This document shows, in pieces, positions 45,742 to 54,293 of a DNA stretch of 64,000 bases. Position 1 is the stretch's first letter, and every line of letters begins with the position of its first letter. The notes beneath the pieces were generated by a model, which was not told where the DNA came from, did no database searches, and saw only the letters and a list, made by a program, of their open reading frames with translations. Location of the stretch: assembly GCF_965279675.1 (NCBI RefSeq), contig NZ_CBDIIJ010000002.1, forward strand, positions 1,116,001 to 1,180,000, given 5' to 3'. Made by a program: the position numbers and the translations under genes. Source of the stretch: Mucisphaera sp965279675 (GTDB lineage Bacteria; Planctomycetota; Phycisphaerae; Phycisphaerales; Phycisphaeraceae).

Positions 45742-47604
45742 TCAGCCTATCGAACGTCTACGACCCAGACCCAACATGGTAATCATGCCAAGCACACCCA
45801 CTGAGGCAGGTTCCGGGACGCTGGTATGAAAACCGAAGTTCGAGGCAAGAATAGACAGATCGAGGAGTGAAACGGTCCCATTACCATTGAAGTCGCCATC
45901 TGCATAACCATTGACCGCAGTCTTGCCAAAGCTAGCGGCCAAAGCACTCAGGTCGAGTAGATCAACACGGCTATCGAGGTTCGCATCACCCATCTGACTT
46001 CCAAAGTAGACAGTCACCCACTTTCTGAGGTCGTCGACATCGGTGGTAGCGTCGCCGGTCAGGTCGTATGTGGCATCTCCCTGAAAACTAATCAGCAGAT
46101 TAATGTCATCAAGATTCAGAACACCATCACCTGTCAGATCTCCGACGGGTAAGTCCGCGTCGAGCAACAAAGCCAAGGTGCTCTGATGCGGGAGAGTCCA
46201 TGTGATGGTGCCGAGCGGGGAAAGAGTTACGTGAGGTAAACCGCTGCCTGCGGCGAAGCTGGTCTGTTCGATAAGGCGTACCCAAGGTACGTCTTCGAGC
46301 GACAGCTCACAAGTCTGCTCTGACCCTGTGGTATTGGCCGCGATCAAGACTAGCTCACCGTCTTGTCTGAGCAGCATGAACTCGTCTTGTGGGGCTGTCT
46401 CGGGTAACTGGATGACTTCGGCACCAGCATCTATGAACGAGAGAAACGGATCGAGAGCGTCATAAGTCGGACGTTCGGTGCCATCGATACGCCGCAGCCC
46501 CCAGGTCAGGTTGTTCCAGGGCTGGTCGGCGGCTTCCCAGAAGATAGGAGTCGCGACGCCCAGATTGATTGTATGCAGCGTGTTCTGAACGACACGGACT
46601 GCGAAGGCTTCTGCTTCTGCAACATTGCCACCCTCATCGGCGTTGGTGTAGTCGACTCCATCGAAACTACGGATCGCAGTGGCATACTCGGTCAGAAAGA
46701 TGGGCTTATCGTCAGCGGTTGGATTGACCTGGCTGGCGAGATGCTGAATGCTTGTATCAAGCGCCTCCCATGTCGGCTCGACGCCACGCCAATCATCCCA
46801 AAGGTGTGCCGACCACCCCCCAATGGCATCGACAGCGTCACTATCAAGCGCGAGCAGCCAGGCTTCACTCTCACCCACGTTCGAAAGGCCGGGACCAAGG
46901 ATCCCTACATCCTGGTAGCCACGAGCATCCAGACTTGCACGGGTCTGTTTGACCAGGGTGTTGTAAACATCGGGTCCTATGCGCCCGTTCCAGGTCCCGT
47001 TGGGCTCATTGGCGAGTTCAATCCAACTGGGTCGGATGCCGTTATCGTCGAGGAAGACGATCATCGCGCTCCAGAAGGTCGCGAAGTCATCGGCGTGGAG
47101 CGGGAACATAGCAGTATTCTGATTGTTCAGGAAGCTGTGAGGGATCTGGAACTCATTCAGGATGAGTTCGATATCGTTCTGACGAGCAAATTCCGCGGAC
47201 TGCTGCAGTGAAGTCAACTGCCAGGATCGGCTTCCATTGTTACCGTTGAAATAGGCAGCAACGTGGTCATACATAGCCTCCCAGTTGTCGTCGGGGATCT
47301 GGTTACTGTCGCTAGGCGGTTGCTGGTCGTACTGGAAGAAATTAGACCCAAAGTGGAGGCGCGTGTATCGCATGTTCAGATCGTTCAGGACGCCCTGCCC
47401 AACCGTGTCCCCTGCCCAGGTCTGAGCTCCAAAACCCAGCAATTCGTGGCTTGTCTGACCCGTGTTGAGATTGATCTGGATCGTCGCGTTGGAAGCAGAA
47501 GCGGTGAGTAACCCCAGACCGAGCGCAGCAATCAAGGTGCGCAGCCTGCCATGGGTCGAGACACGTCGGGACGGAATCCATGATTTGTGTCTGGCGTCAA
47601 TCAA
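45742..47604 (-). CDS. Clan GH-A glycoside hydrolase (GH30/GH39-like) with dockerin-like module and PEP-CTERM signal
   Basis: The frame starts with TTG 47604, overlapping the upstream stop (TTGA); GTG 47562 is an alternative that gives a tighter signal peptide (VSTHGRLRTLIAALGLGLL). A TIM barrel spans residues ~45-390 with Glu200 in IELANEPNGTW (acid/base) and Glu306 in PIFLTEYAT (nucleophile). A small beta-domain follows (~395-480), then the four-loop dockerin-like module (GDLTGDG, LTGDATTD, GDANLDS, GDFNGNG) and PEP-CTERM (VPEPASVGVLG, GRRRS). The layout resembles GH30 or GH39 enzymes; substrate unknown. It is the last gene of a tight operon with a second glycosidase, a GH130 enzyme and a pseudopilin. 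Confidence 0.75.
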   Translation of the reverse strand: MIDARHKSWIPSRRVSTHGRLRTLIAALGLGLLTASASNATIQINLNTGQTSHELLGFGAQTWAGDTVGQGVLNDLNMRYTRLHFGSNFFQYDQQPPSDSNQIPDDNWEAMYDHVAAYFNGNNGSRSWQLTSLQQSAEFARQNDIELILNEFQIPHSFLNNQNTAMFPLHADDFATFWSAMIVFLDDNGIRPSWIELANEPNGTWNGRIGPDVYNTLVKQTRASLDARGYQDVGILGPGLSNVGESEAWLLALDSDAVDAIGGWSAHLWDDWRGVEPTWEALDTSIQHLASQVNPTADDKPIFLTEYATAIRSFDGVDYTNADEGGNVAEAEAFAVRVVQNTLHTINLGVATPIFWEAADQPWNNLTWGLRRIDGTERPTYDALDPFLSFIDAGAEVIQLPETAPQDEFMLLRQDGELVLIAANTTGSEQTCELSLEDVPWVRLIEQTSFAAGSGLPHVTLSPLGTITWTLPHQSTLALLLDADLPVGDLTGDGVLNLDDINLLISFQGDATYDLTGDATTDVDDLRKWVTVYFGSQMGDANLDSRVDLLDLSALAASFGKTAVNGYADGDFNGNGTVSLLDLSILASNFGFHTSVPEPASVGVLGMITMLGLGRRRSIG

Positions 47605-48833
47605 GGGAGCGATTCCGGTGTCTTTGCGGGTTTTCGTAGCAGACCAGCAGCGAAGGCGCGGTATTCCTTGTCAGAGGGTGGGTGGCCATGTAGCCGAAGG
47701 AATCGGGCCACATACGCTCGCGACTCTGCATAGTAGGCCTCCAGCGTGTAATAGAAGGGTTGCTTGACATTCTGACTGTCGATGAGCCAGAAACCCTTGT
47801 GCTCGCCGGTTCTGTTCTCGTTGCAGTACATTTCCCAGTAGAGCACGAACGGACAACCCCACTCGAGTGCAACCGCGGCGGTAGCTCGAGATATCGCTTC
47901 CTGAGCTTCCGGCGTCTTCATGGTCTCAAGCGGATAGCCGTACTCACCTATCCAGATGCGTTTCCCGGGAGGTAGTCCCTCACGAGGCCTGAGCTTGGAC
48001 TCGATGTAGTCGAGCCCGTCCCAAAGCCGACGTTCGAGTTCCTCGCCCTCATAAGTACCGTGCTGACCCCCCCAACCGAGCCGGTCGTAGGCCGACCAGG
48101 AGACGTAATCAATGTCGATGTAAGGAAGAATGTTGTTGGTGAGTGTCTTGCCTCCATTCATCGCCTTGTCGACCAGCGACAACTCCGTGTAGTGATAGAT
48201 CTGTACATCGTCATGGGGCACCTCGTGCTTGGCATCGTCGATGGCCCGCTGGCGGACAACGAGCCAGTCGAGCATGCCCTTAACGAGGATGTCGCTGGGA
48301 TCTTTGGAGCCGTCGTAATCGGGGTGGAGGTGCCAGTCGCCTTCCCAGTGGCCCAGGTAAAAGGTCTTACCGGTGCCGGAATATGTAGTGAGCAGATGAG
48401 CCGTCAGATCGTACATCTGCTGATACTCGAGTTGCTTCTCCTCCTCGCTCATCCCATCGGAGAAACCGCCGGTACCCATGCAGTAGACCCAGAGATGGTA
48501 GTAGGCGAACGGCATGTCGAGGACGTAGCGGAAGGAGGGCTCGTCGCGGGCGAGGTCCACAACGGTCTGGATATCGGGGTTATGCGGTAGGCCATAGGTT
48601 TCGCCAGAGTACTTGTAAGAGAGAGCAACCTTAAGGTGGTTGGACCCCATCGCGCGGATGCGCTTCGCGGTTTCGACCAGGAACGTGTCTTCGGTGAATT
48701 GGTAACGCGCACCTATAGTCTGGGTACCGAGGATGTAGTTGAACTGATCCACATCGGACTCCGAAGCATCTGCCAGACCGCCGGGGAAGATGAAGGCGAG
48801 CAGAAGCAGAACGGCGGTGCATGCACGCGTCAC
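47601..48833 (-). CDS. Unassigned secreted TIM-barrel glycoside hydrolase
   Basis: The 410-residue product has a signal peptide (~1-23) and a barrel-like repeating pattern. Candidate catalytic glutamates are Glu164 in GHWEGDWHLH and Glu297 in IWIGEYGYP; the second fits a clan GH-A nucleophile at the end of a strand. I cannot match it to a numbered family. The start overlaps the GH130 stop by 4 bases (ATGA) and its stop overlaps the start of the next glycosidase. This places it firmly inside a glycan-degradation operon. There is no dockerin or PEP-CTERM tail, so it may be periplasmic or freely secreted. Confidence 0.65.
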   Translation of the reverse strand: MTRACTAVLLLLAFIFPGGLADASESDVDQFNYILGTQTIGARYQFTEDTFLVETAKRIRAMGSNHLKVALSYKYSGETYGLPHNPDIQTVVDLARDEPSFRYVLDMPFAYYHLWVYCMGTGGFSDGMSEEEKQLEYQQMYDLTAHLLTTYSGTGKTFYLGHWEGDWHLHPDYDGSKDPSDILVKGMLDWLVVRQRAIDDAKHEVPHDDVQIYHYTELSLVDKAMNGGKTLTNNILPYIDIDYVSWSAYDRLGWGGQHGTYEGEELERRLWDGLDYIESKLRPREGLPPGKRIWIGEYGYPLETMKTPEAQEAISRATAAVALEWGCPFVLYWEMYCNENRTGEHKGFWLIDSQNVKQPFYYTLEAYYAESRAYVARFLRLHGHPPSDKEYRAFAAGLLRKPAKTPESLP

Positions 48834-49990
48834 TGTGGATTCTCCAGGAGGTAACTAATCAGATCGTCGATGGGGCAGGTCGCCAGACCAACGTGTCGGT
48901 CACCACCGCCGTAGTAGACCATCAGGAGATCATTTAGGATCAGCGAGCCACAGGGGAAAACTACACCCGGATAGTAGCCTTCTAGTTCCCAGTCGAGTTC
49001 GGGTTGAAGGAGCCACTGCGGGGTGCGATGGGTGACTCGCGCGGGATTGTCGAGATCCATGAGGATCGCCCCTAGCCGGTAGTAGCCGTCCTCAGGGCTG
49101 ACGCCATGATAAAGGTGCAGCCAACCTTGCTCGGTCTTTATCGGCGGTGTGTTACCACCGATCTTGCCCTCCCAGTCGTAGCGGCGGGTCATGAGCAGCT
49201 CCGGTGCTTCCATGCTGAGCAGATCGTCGCCTGAACTGATCCAGATCGTTGGTTTGTCGGTGCCGTAAGACTCGCCGGTGTAGGACATCGGCCGCTGGAG
49301 CATCCAGTATCGGCCGGCGATCTTCTCGGGGAAGATGATAACGTCGCGATCGTCGATGGCAGGGTCGCTCAGGGCGCCGAGTCGGAGGAAGGATGTGAAG
49401 TCCTGTGTCATTGCAAGGTGAGTCGTGGTCAGGTTGTCGCGGAGGCTCGCCGGTGCATGGTCGGGGTACTGCGGTCCAAACCAGGGTCGGTTCTCTGGTG
49501 GCTTGATCCAGTAGTGGCCCGGCGGGGTAGGACGTGAGGCGTAGGTGATGTAGTACCAGTCGCCCATCCGGATGATTCGCGGGTCTTCGACGCAGCCGGC
49601 GTCTGGACCGTCGACACTCGGGCCGAAGACGGGCTTCTCCGATTCACGGGTGAAAGTGAACCCACCATCATGGCTGCGCGCCATGCCGAGGTAGACACGA
49701 TGCTCAGGCTCGTACCCAGCGGCGCGGTAGAGCATGATGACTTCACCGGACGCTTCGTCCAGAACCACGCCGGGGTTGGTGGCTACGGCTGCCTCCCACG
49801 CATTAGTCGGGTCTGGCGAGAGAATAGGCTTATCGCTGTGGCGCACGAGCCTGGGGGCAGAACGCCCCGAGCGACTGACACGCTTATGGAGCTCACGGGT
49901 AATCTCACCGGCAAGCTGCTGTTCCTGACTGGCGGGCGTAAGGCTCATCGCTTCATAGTCCTTGTCGATCGATGGGGATCTGAGTTGCAT
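48830..49990 (-). CDS. GH130 glycoside phosphorylase/hydrolase-like enzyme
   Basis: The 386-residue protein shows GH130 landmarks: NPGVVLDEASGEVIMLYRAAG, CVEDPRII with predicted acid Asp136, IFPEKIAGRYWMLQRP, WEGKIGGNTPPIKTEQGWLHLYHGV, GVVFPCG and VYYGGGDRH. It lacks the IPTSNSIFNSA block of the other GH130 here and is longer, so it belongs to a different subgroup. Members act on beta-mannosides by phosphorolysis or hydrolysis. No signal peptide is seen. ATG 49990 directly follows the pseudopilin stop (TGA-ATG); ATG 49948 is an alternative. The next gene overlaps by 4 bases. Confidence 0.85.
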   Translation of the reverse strand: MQLRSPSIDKDYEAMSLTPASQEQQLAGEITRELHKRVSRSGRSAPRLVRHSDKPILSPDPTNAWEAAVATNPGVVLDEASGEVIMLYRAAGYEPEHRVYLGMARSHDGGFTFTRESEKPVFGPSVDGPDAGCVEDPRIIRMGDWYYITYASRPTPPGHYWIKPPENRPWFGPQYPDHAPASLRDNLTTTHLAMTQDFTSFLRLGALSDPAIDDRDVIIFPEKIAGRYWMLQRPMSYTGESYGTDKPTIWISSGDDLLSMEAPELLMTRRYDWEGKIGGNTPPIKTEQGWLHLYHGVSPEDGYYRLGAILMDLDNPARVTHRTPQWLLQPELDWELEGYYPGVVFPCGSLILNDLLMVYYGGGDRHVGLATCPIDDLISYLLENPQ

Positions 49991-50866
49991 TCACTGAGTG
50001 TCGGGCCGTACATGCTTGTTGAGAAGGCTGCCTCTAACTTGGCTCGACGCGCGTCCGTCCGACCAGAGCACGTTGACACTGCCACGCTCGCTGCCACTAT
50101 CACCACCTCCAGCGTGTCGCCAACGCAGATCACCAAAGTTGTCGGGTGGGAGCCGCTTGACAGAATCAGTGTTTAAGCCTTCGTTGATGGTGTCGCTGTT
50201 GTCAGCATCCGACGAGTCGTAATAGCGTCGGTTGTTGTACACGTCGTAGTCGTCGAGAGCCGTAAGCGTCGCCCATGCCAAACCCTCGAAACGCACACCA
50301 GCTGCGTTAATAGGGTTGGCGAGGATGCGCCCGTCGGCGATAAGCATCACCTCAGTCGTCCTGACGACTCGCTCGAGGTTGTACGCCTTGATCTCGTCAA
50401 AGTCTTGTTGGGTGTTCCAGACCGGGACGGTCAATGGATGCGCGCTGTACTGGATTCTGCCAGTATCGAATCCGGTCGCAGGACAAATGAATGCATCGAC
50501 CGTCTCCTCGCCGGTCCCTGTGGCCCCGGCAGAAGTGTAGTTGGTCCCGCCACCTCCGGAGATATACGATTGAAGCAGTAGCGACCACTCCGTACCGCTG
50601 GGTCCGTAGCTGGAGAGGCCGTTAGCCGGTTGGCTCGCGACCACGGCGCTGACGAAGGAGGGCGGGTTGAAACCTTTATGCTCGGTCGCGTAACCGAAGA
50701 ACGCGATACCTAGCTGGCGTTGGTTACTAAGACAGGCGACATCCTGTGCGGTACGTCGCGCGGCACCAAGTGCGGGAAGGAGAATGCCAATGAGCAAGGC
50801 GATAATCGAGATGACAACCAGGAGTTCGATCAGGGTAAAGGCTTGGCGTTGGATATGATGATTCAT
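49991..50866 (-). CDS. Pseudopilin-like protein directly coupled to GH130
   Basis: The frame opens at 50932; ATG 50866 (MNHHIQRQAFTLIEL) gives the standard short prepilin leader, with cleavage expected before the Phe and Glu at mature position 5. A hydrophobic helix and a soluble domain of ~250 residues follow, ending with VNVLWSDGRASS, a segment seen in planctomycete DUF1559-like pseudopilins. Its stop is adjacent to the GH130 start, and two glycosidases follow with overlaps, so it is the first gene of that tight block. A dockerin/PEP-CTERM gene lies 87 bp upstream on the same strand. Confidence 0.82.
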   Translation of the reverse strand: MNHHIQRQAFTLIELLVVISIIALLIGILLPALGAARRTAQDVACLSNQRQLGIAFFGYATEHKGFNPPSFVSAVVASQPANGLSSYGPSGTEWSLLLQSYISGGGGTNYTSAGATGTGEETVDAFICPATGFDTGRIQYSAHPLTVPVWNTQQDFDEIKAYNLERVVRTTEVMLIADGRILANPINAAGVRFEGLAWATLTALDDYDVYNNRRYYDSSDADNSDTINEGLNTDSVKRLPPDNFGDLRWRHAGGGDSGSERGSVNVLWSDGRASSQVRGSLLNKHVRPDTQ

Positions 50867-50953
50867 GAGGCGAAACCCTGTGCGTGTTGGTTGGTCGGGG
50901 AGAGTCCGTGAATAGCCTCCGAGATCCGGCATTGCCTGGATCTGAGGGATATC

Positions 50954-52042
50954 TCAGCGCCTACGTTGTGAGGCGGCTCCGAGCCCGAGCGCTAGAGCGG
51001 CCAGACTAGTCGGCTCGGGAATCGTGGCGGTAAAGCCAAAGTTGGTGGCGAGCAGCGACAGATCGATCAGATTGACCTCTTTATCCCCGTTGAAGTCACC
51101 CTGCTCCCAGCCTGTGTTGATCTGTCCGAAGCTCGAGGCAAGGCTGCTTAGATCAATGAGATCGATGTTGAGATCGAGGTTCGCATCACCCTGCTCTGTG
51201 CCGAGAATGTCCTGAACAAGAAACAGGAGGTCATCGCTGTCTGTGATGCTGTCGCTGGTGAGATCGAAGGCTGGATTACCAAAATTAGCTGTCAGCAGAT
51301 CAATATCGGCATCATCAACGATGCCGTTGTCGTCGAAGTCACCAGGGATGGGCTGGGAACCCGTATCACCCGCAATGATCCCGACACCGGGCTGATCCTC
51401 GTAAGCCAGGTCAAAGATCGTGATCCGCGGAGCTCGGGCGAAGGCTTCGACCTCCAATCGGACACGGGCCCAGCCGAAGAAGTCGTCGGCATCATTGCCA
51501 TCATCAACCCCATCGGAGTCGATACGGAATCCGAGATAGACCAGATCAGGGTCGGCACTGTCATCGAAACTACCATTGCCATCGCCTACGCCCGCGTAAG
51601 ACATGAGCGTGCTGCCGCGAGTGGCAGCACCGGGCCCAATCAGATCGCCAGCTCGGAAGGCACTGACACGATCGCTCCCCGTGTCGGCGTCAAGAACACG
51701 TAAAGCATCGGTGACCTGTCCCGGAGCATCGCCACGGATAACGCTGTAGGAGTAGTAGGTATAGGCGTGGTTGTAGAAGCCGGAAGTGAACACCAGCAGT
51801 TCCGGTGTTGAGTCGCCGAGAATATCGACGTACCCAATGGCGTTGGGGTCATCACCGTAATATCCAACTTCATAGGCACCGAAGAACGAGCCGGTTACCT
51901 GATCTGGGTCAAGGTCGATGTAGTTGATCGTGGCATCGGCCCTGGCGGCGAAAACACCTGCTGCAGCGGCGGTGAGGTAGGTCGCCATCCGAGCGTTAAG
52001 CAATGAGTAGAGGTTCGTTTGCGAGTGAGCCTTGGATTCCAT
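50954..52042 (-). CDS. Secreted PEP-CTERM protein with dockerin-like module
   Basis: AGGGAG lies 9 bases before ATG 52042. A hydrophobic signal (~19-36, ending ADA-T) leads into a ~200-residue beta-rich domain (TINYIDLDPDQV at its start, FGWARVRLEVE near its end). This is followed by the four-loop dockerin-like module (GDFDDNG, LTSDSITD, GDANLDL, GDFNGDK) and PEP-CTERM (IPEPTSLAALALGLG, QRRR). The domain pattern, including 'FGWARVRLE', is shared with the smaller protein at 54294-54935 ('FGWLRLDID'). The two are probably related. No enzymatic motif is seen; it lies upstream of the glycan operon. Confidence 0.78.
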   Translation of the reverse strand: MESKAHSQTNLYSLLNARMATYLTAAAAGVFAARADATINYIDLDPDQVTGSFFGAYEVGYYGDDPNAIGYVDILGDSTPELLVFTSGFYNHAYTYYSYSVIRGDAPGQVTDALRVLDADTGSDRVSAFRAGDLIGPGAATRGSTLMSYAGVGDGNGSFDDSADPDLVYLGFRIDSDGVDDGNDADDFFGWARVRLEVEAFARAPRITIFDLAYEDQPGVGIIAGDTGSQPIPGDFDDNGIVDDADIDLLTANFGNPAFDLTSDSITDSDDLLFLVQDILGTEQGDANLDLNIDLIDLSSLASSFGQINTGWEQGDFNGDKEVNLIDLSLLATNFGFTATIPEPTSLAALALGLGAASQRRR

Positions 52043-52197
52043 AGCAGCGATCTCCCTGAGAGGTGCCGCCTAGGCCACTTGGACACGATTCAGATGTGCG
52101 GCCTGGCGATGTAACGGTGACGCTTAAAACAACGAGATACAGTTCAATTCGCAACTGGCTCAGAAAGATAGACCAGCTCTCGAGTAAGGCCAACCTC

Positions 52198-52224
52198 ATA
52201 TTGTGTCTTACAGGTGCACAATAT
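52198..52224. promoter_or_regulatory. AT-rich inverted repeat, possible operator
   Basis: Perfect 8-bp arms ATATTGTG (52198-52205) and CACAATAT (52217-52224) flank an 11-base spacer. The repeat sits just past the stop of the phosphodiesterase gene and 156 bp upstream of the dockerin protein start at 52042. No T run follows, so an operator is more likely than a terminator. Which regulator binds is unknown; the XylR-type protein nearby is a candidate. Confidence 0.3.
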
Positions 52225-52226
52225 TG

Positions 52227-54239
52227 TCACATTCCAAGATCTACGTCCTCGGCACGCCGACTGGCAGCCAGCTCGTGCTTCCAAGCCATCTCGCTGTCGG
52301 GATTCTCTGCCCGATACAACGCGGCAAGCAGTCTGTGAGCTTCGGGAAGATCACCCTTTGGGGCGAGCCGGATAGCGCTCTCAAGGCTGACGATGGCCTC
52401 GGGGGTTTGCCCGAGTTCTTTTAAGGCCCAGCCAAGGTGATAATGGGCTTTGGGAAAGGCGCTGATCAGCGCGATAGACCGGAACGCAAAGTCCACAGCC
52501 TGCTCGTAGCGGCCACGAGCAATCATGATGCGTGCAAGCCCATTAAAGGCTATGGCGTTCTCGTCAGCGGAGACCTCAAGAGCGCGGCGAAAGGCTCGCT
52601 CGGCATCATCCCAACGCTCAAGCAGGATGTAGGCTCGGCCAACGTGCCCCTGGATGTGCGTCTTATCAGCACCGTGCTCTTCAGCCTTCGTCAGACAGTC
52701 AAGCGCCTGCTCACCTTCCCGACGACTGAGGTGCAGGTCTGCCTGGAGTAAGAGAACAAACGGAAGCATGGAGGCAACCTCGCCCAACTCGGCGAGCACA
52801 CCTTGGCACTGATCCGGCTCGTTCATGCGCACGTAGCAGTAGGCAAGGCTGATCATCAGACCATCACGAACATCAGGCTCAGCGGTATCGATCAACTCAC
52901 GCCAGATGGGGACGGCTTCCGCACAACGTGGGCCATAGGTCAGGGATGTGGCGAGGTTGTGCCGAGCTTCGCGCGTCGTGCGCTCGATCGCCTTGTGAGC
53001 ATCTTCGCCGGGGTCCTCGATATAACCCAGATCAACGAGTTGACGAACAGCAGACGCCTCAACACCAGGATCCGCACGTGCTTCTTCGGGATGCTGGCCA
53101 TCATCGCCATCAATGGACTCCCACGACAACACCCTGTCGGGCTGCCTGGGGTCGGCCAGGATCTCACTCCAGACGCGCCCATCCATGTCGGCACCAATCG
53201 GCAGACCGAGGAGATGAAGAATGGTCGGCGTCACATCAAGTAGCGAGGCTCCGTAGACGTTGGATCCCGGCTGAATACCCGGACCAGCAGCAACGGCAAT
53301 GCCAAACGGGCGGTGCCAACTAACCGGGTTTTCATAACCCTTGAGGCCGGGACGACCGGCACCACTATGAAAGCCGTGGTCGGAGACGAGTATGACCGTC
53401 GTGTCCGAACCAGCGTAGGCGAGCATCGCCTCCAGCATCATGTCATGGAACCGATAGCAAGCGGTAACACACTCACCGTAGAGCCTGGCATCTGCTTCAG
53501 AGACACCCTGCATAGCCGGTGGGTGGTAAGGCATAAAGGTGTGGCCAAAGTGGTCAATTGCATCATAGTAAACAGCGGTCAGATCAGCGGGCTGAGTCTG
53601 GATGAGATGACACGCGGCGGCATGGACCGTAGACATCTTGGCGATCAGGCGCGCGAGTTTGGCCAGTCGATCGTCGCTACTCTGATCAATCTCCCTTCCA
53701 TGCGGGACAAAGGGCAGAATAGATTGAGCATCGAGCCGAGACGGGTCGACCACCAGATCAAGTAAGGGGTCACGGAGGGATGGGGGGTGGATGATGTCAC
53801 TATCGGCCTGACGCTTGTCCGGCGGCTGGGTGGCAAGCGTGCCATAGGCGTCGGAGACAACACAGCCACGAATCGGCTCAGCCGGTGCACTCGCGAACCA
53901 GCCAACAACGTTGGAGTTCATCTGGTTCTGGCTCAGTATGTTCCAGATGGCTTTGCACTGCCGACTCGTTGACGTCACTGGCCGGATCCCTGTGCCATCG
54001 GGCCGAGGCTCAACAAAGCCAAAAATGCCATGGCGATCGGCATGCTTGCCAGTCGCCACAGAGTTCCAGAGCATCGGTGAGAGCACGGGTCGGAGCGTGC
54101 TGATACGCCCCCGCACACCTGTATCAATCAGCCGGCGCAAAGCGGGCATCTTTCCCTGCTCAAGCAGGGGATCAATGATCTGCCAATCAGCTGCATCCCA
54201 GCCGATCAGCAGAACTCGGCGGGCTTGGCGGTCAGTCAT
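52227..54239 (-). CDS. Alkaline-phosphatase-superfamily phosphodiesterase with C-terminal TPR repeats
   Basis: The 670-residue protein has an N-terminal type I phosphodiesterase/nucleotide pyrophosphatase domain (~1-400). Metal and nucleophile motifs are LIGWDAADW (Asp15), TLRPVLSPMLWNSVATGK (Ser54 as likely nucleophile), YDAIDHFGH and VSDHGFHSG. From ~430 to 655 come tetratricopeptide-like helical repeats (LADLHLSRREGEQALDCL, AYILLERWDDAERAFRRAL, AHYHLGWALKELGQTPEAI). No signal peptide is seen. The TPR part may bind partners or substrates. It lies within the glycan-rich island; removal of phosphate substituents from glycans is conceivable but unproven. Confidence 0.8.
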   Translation of the reverse strand: MTDRQARRVLLIGWDAADWQIIDPLLEQGKMPALRRLIDTGVRGRISTLRPVLSPMLWNSVATGKHADRHGIFGFVEPRPDGTGIRPVTSTSRQCKAIWNILSQNQMNSNVVGWFASAPAEPIRGCVVSDAYGTLATQPPDKRQADSDIIHPPSLRDPLLDLVVDPSRLDAQSILPFVPHGREIDQSSDDRLAKLARLIAKMSTVHAAACHLIQTQPADLTAVYYDAIDHFGHTFMPYHPPAMQGVSEADARLYGECVTACYRFHDMMLEAMLAYAGSDTTVILVSDHGFHSGAGRPGLKGYENPVSWHRPFGIAVAAGPGIQPGSNVYGASLLDVTPTILHLLGLPIGADMDGRVWSEILADPRQPDRVLSWESIDGDDGQHPEEARADPGVEASAVRQLVDLGYIEDPGEDAHKAIERTTREARHNLATSLTYGPRCAEAVPIWRELIDTAEPDVRDGLMISLAYCYVRMNEPDQCQGVLAELGEVASMLPFVLLLQADLHLSRREGEQALDCLTKAEEHGADKTHIQGHVGRAYILLERWDDAERAFRRALEVSADENAIAFNGLARIMIARGRYEQAVDFAFRSIALISAFPKAHYHLGWALKELGQTPEAIVSLESAIRLAPKGDLPEAHRLLAALYRAENPDSEMAWKHELAASRRAEDVDLGM

Positions 54240-54293
54240 GGCTCGGTCCTGCTCATCAGCAAGGCTGTGAGATCGACGCCCGCCACTTCTCGG

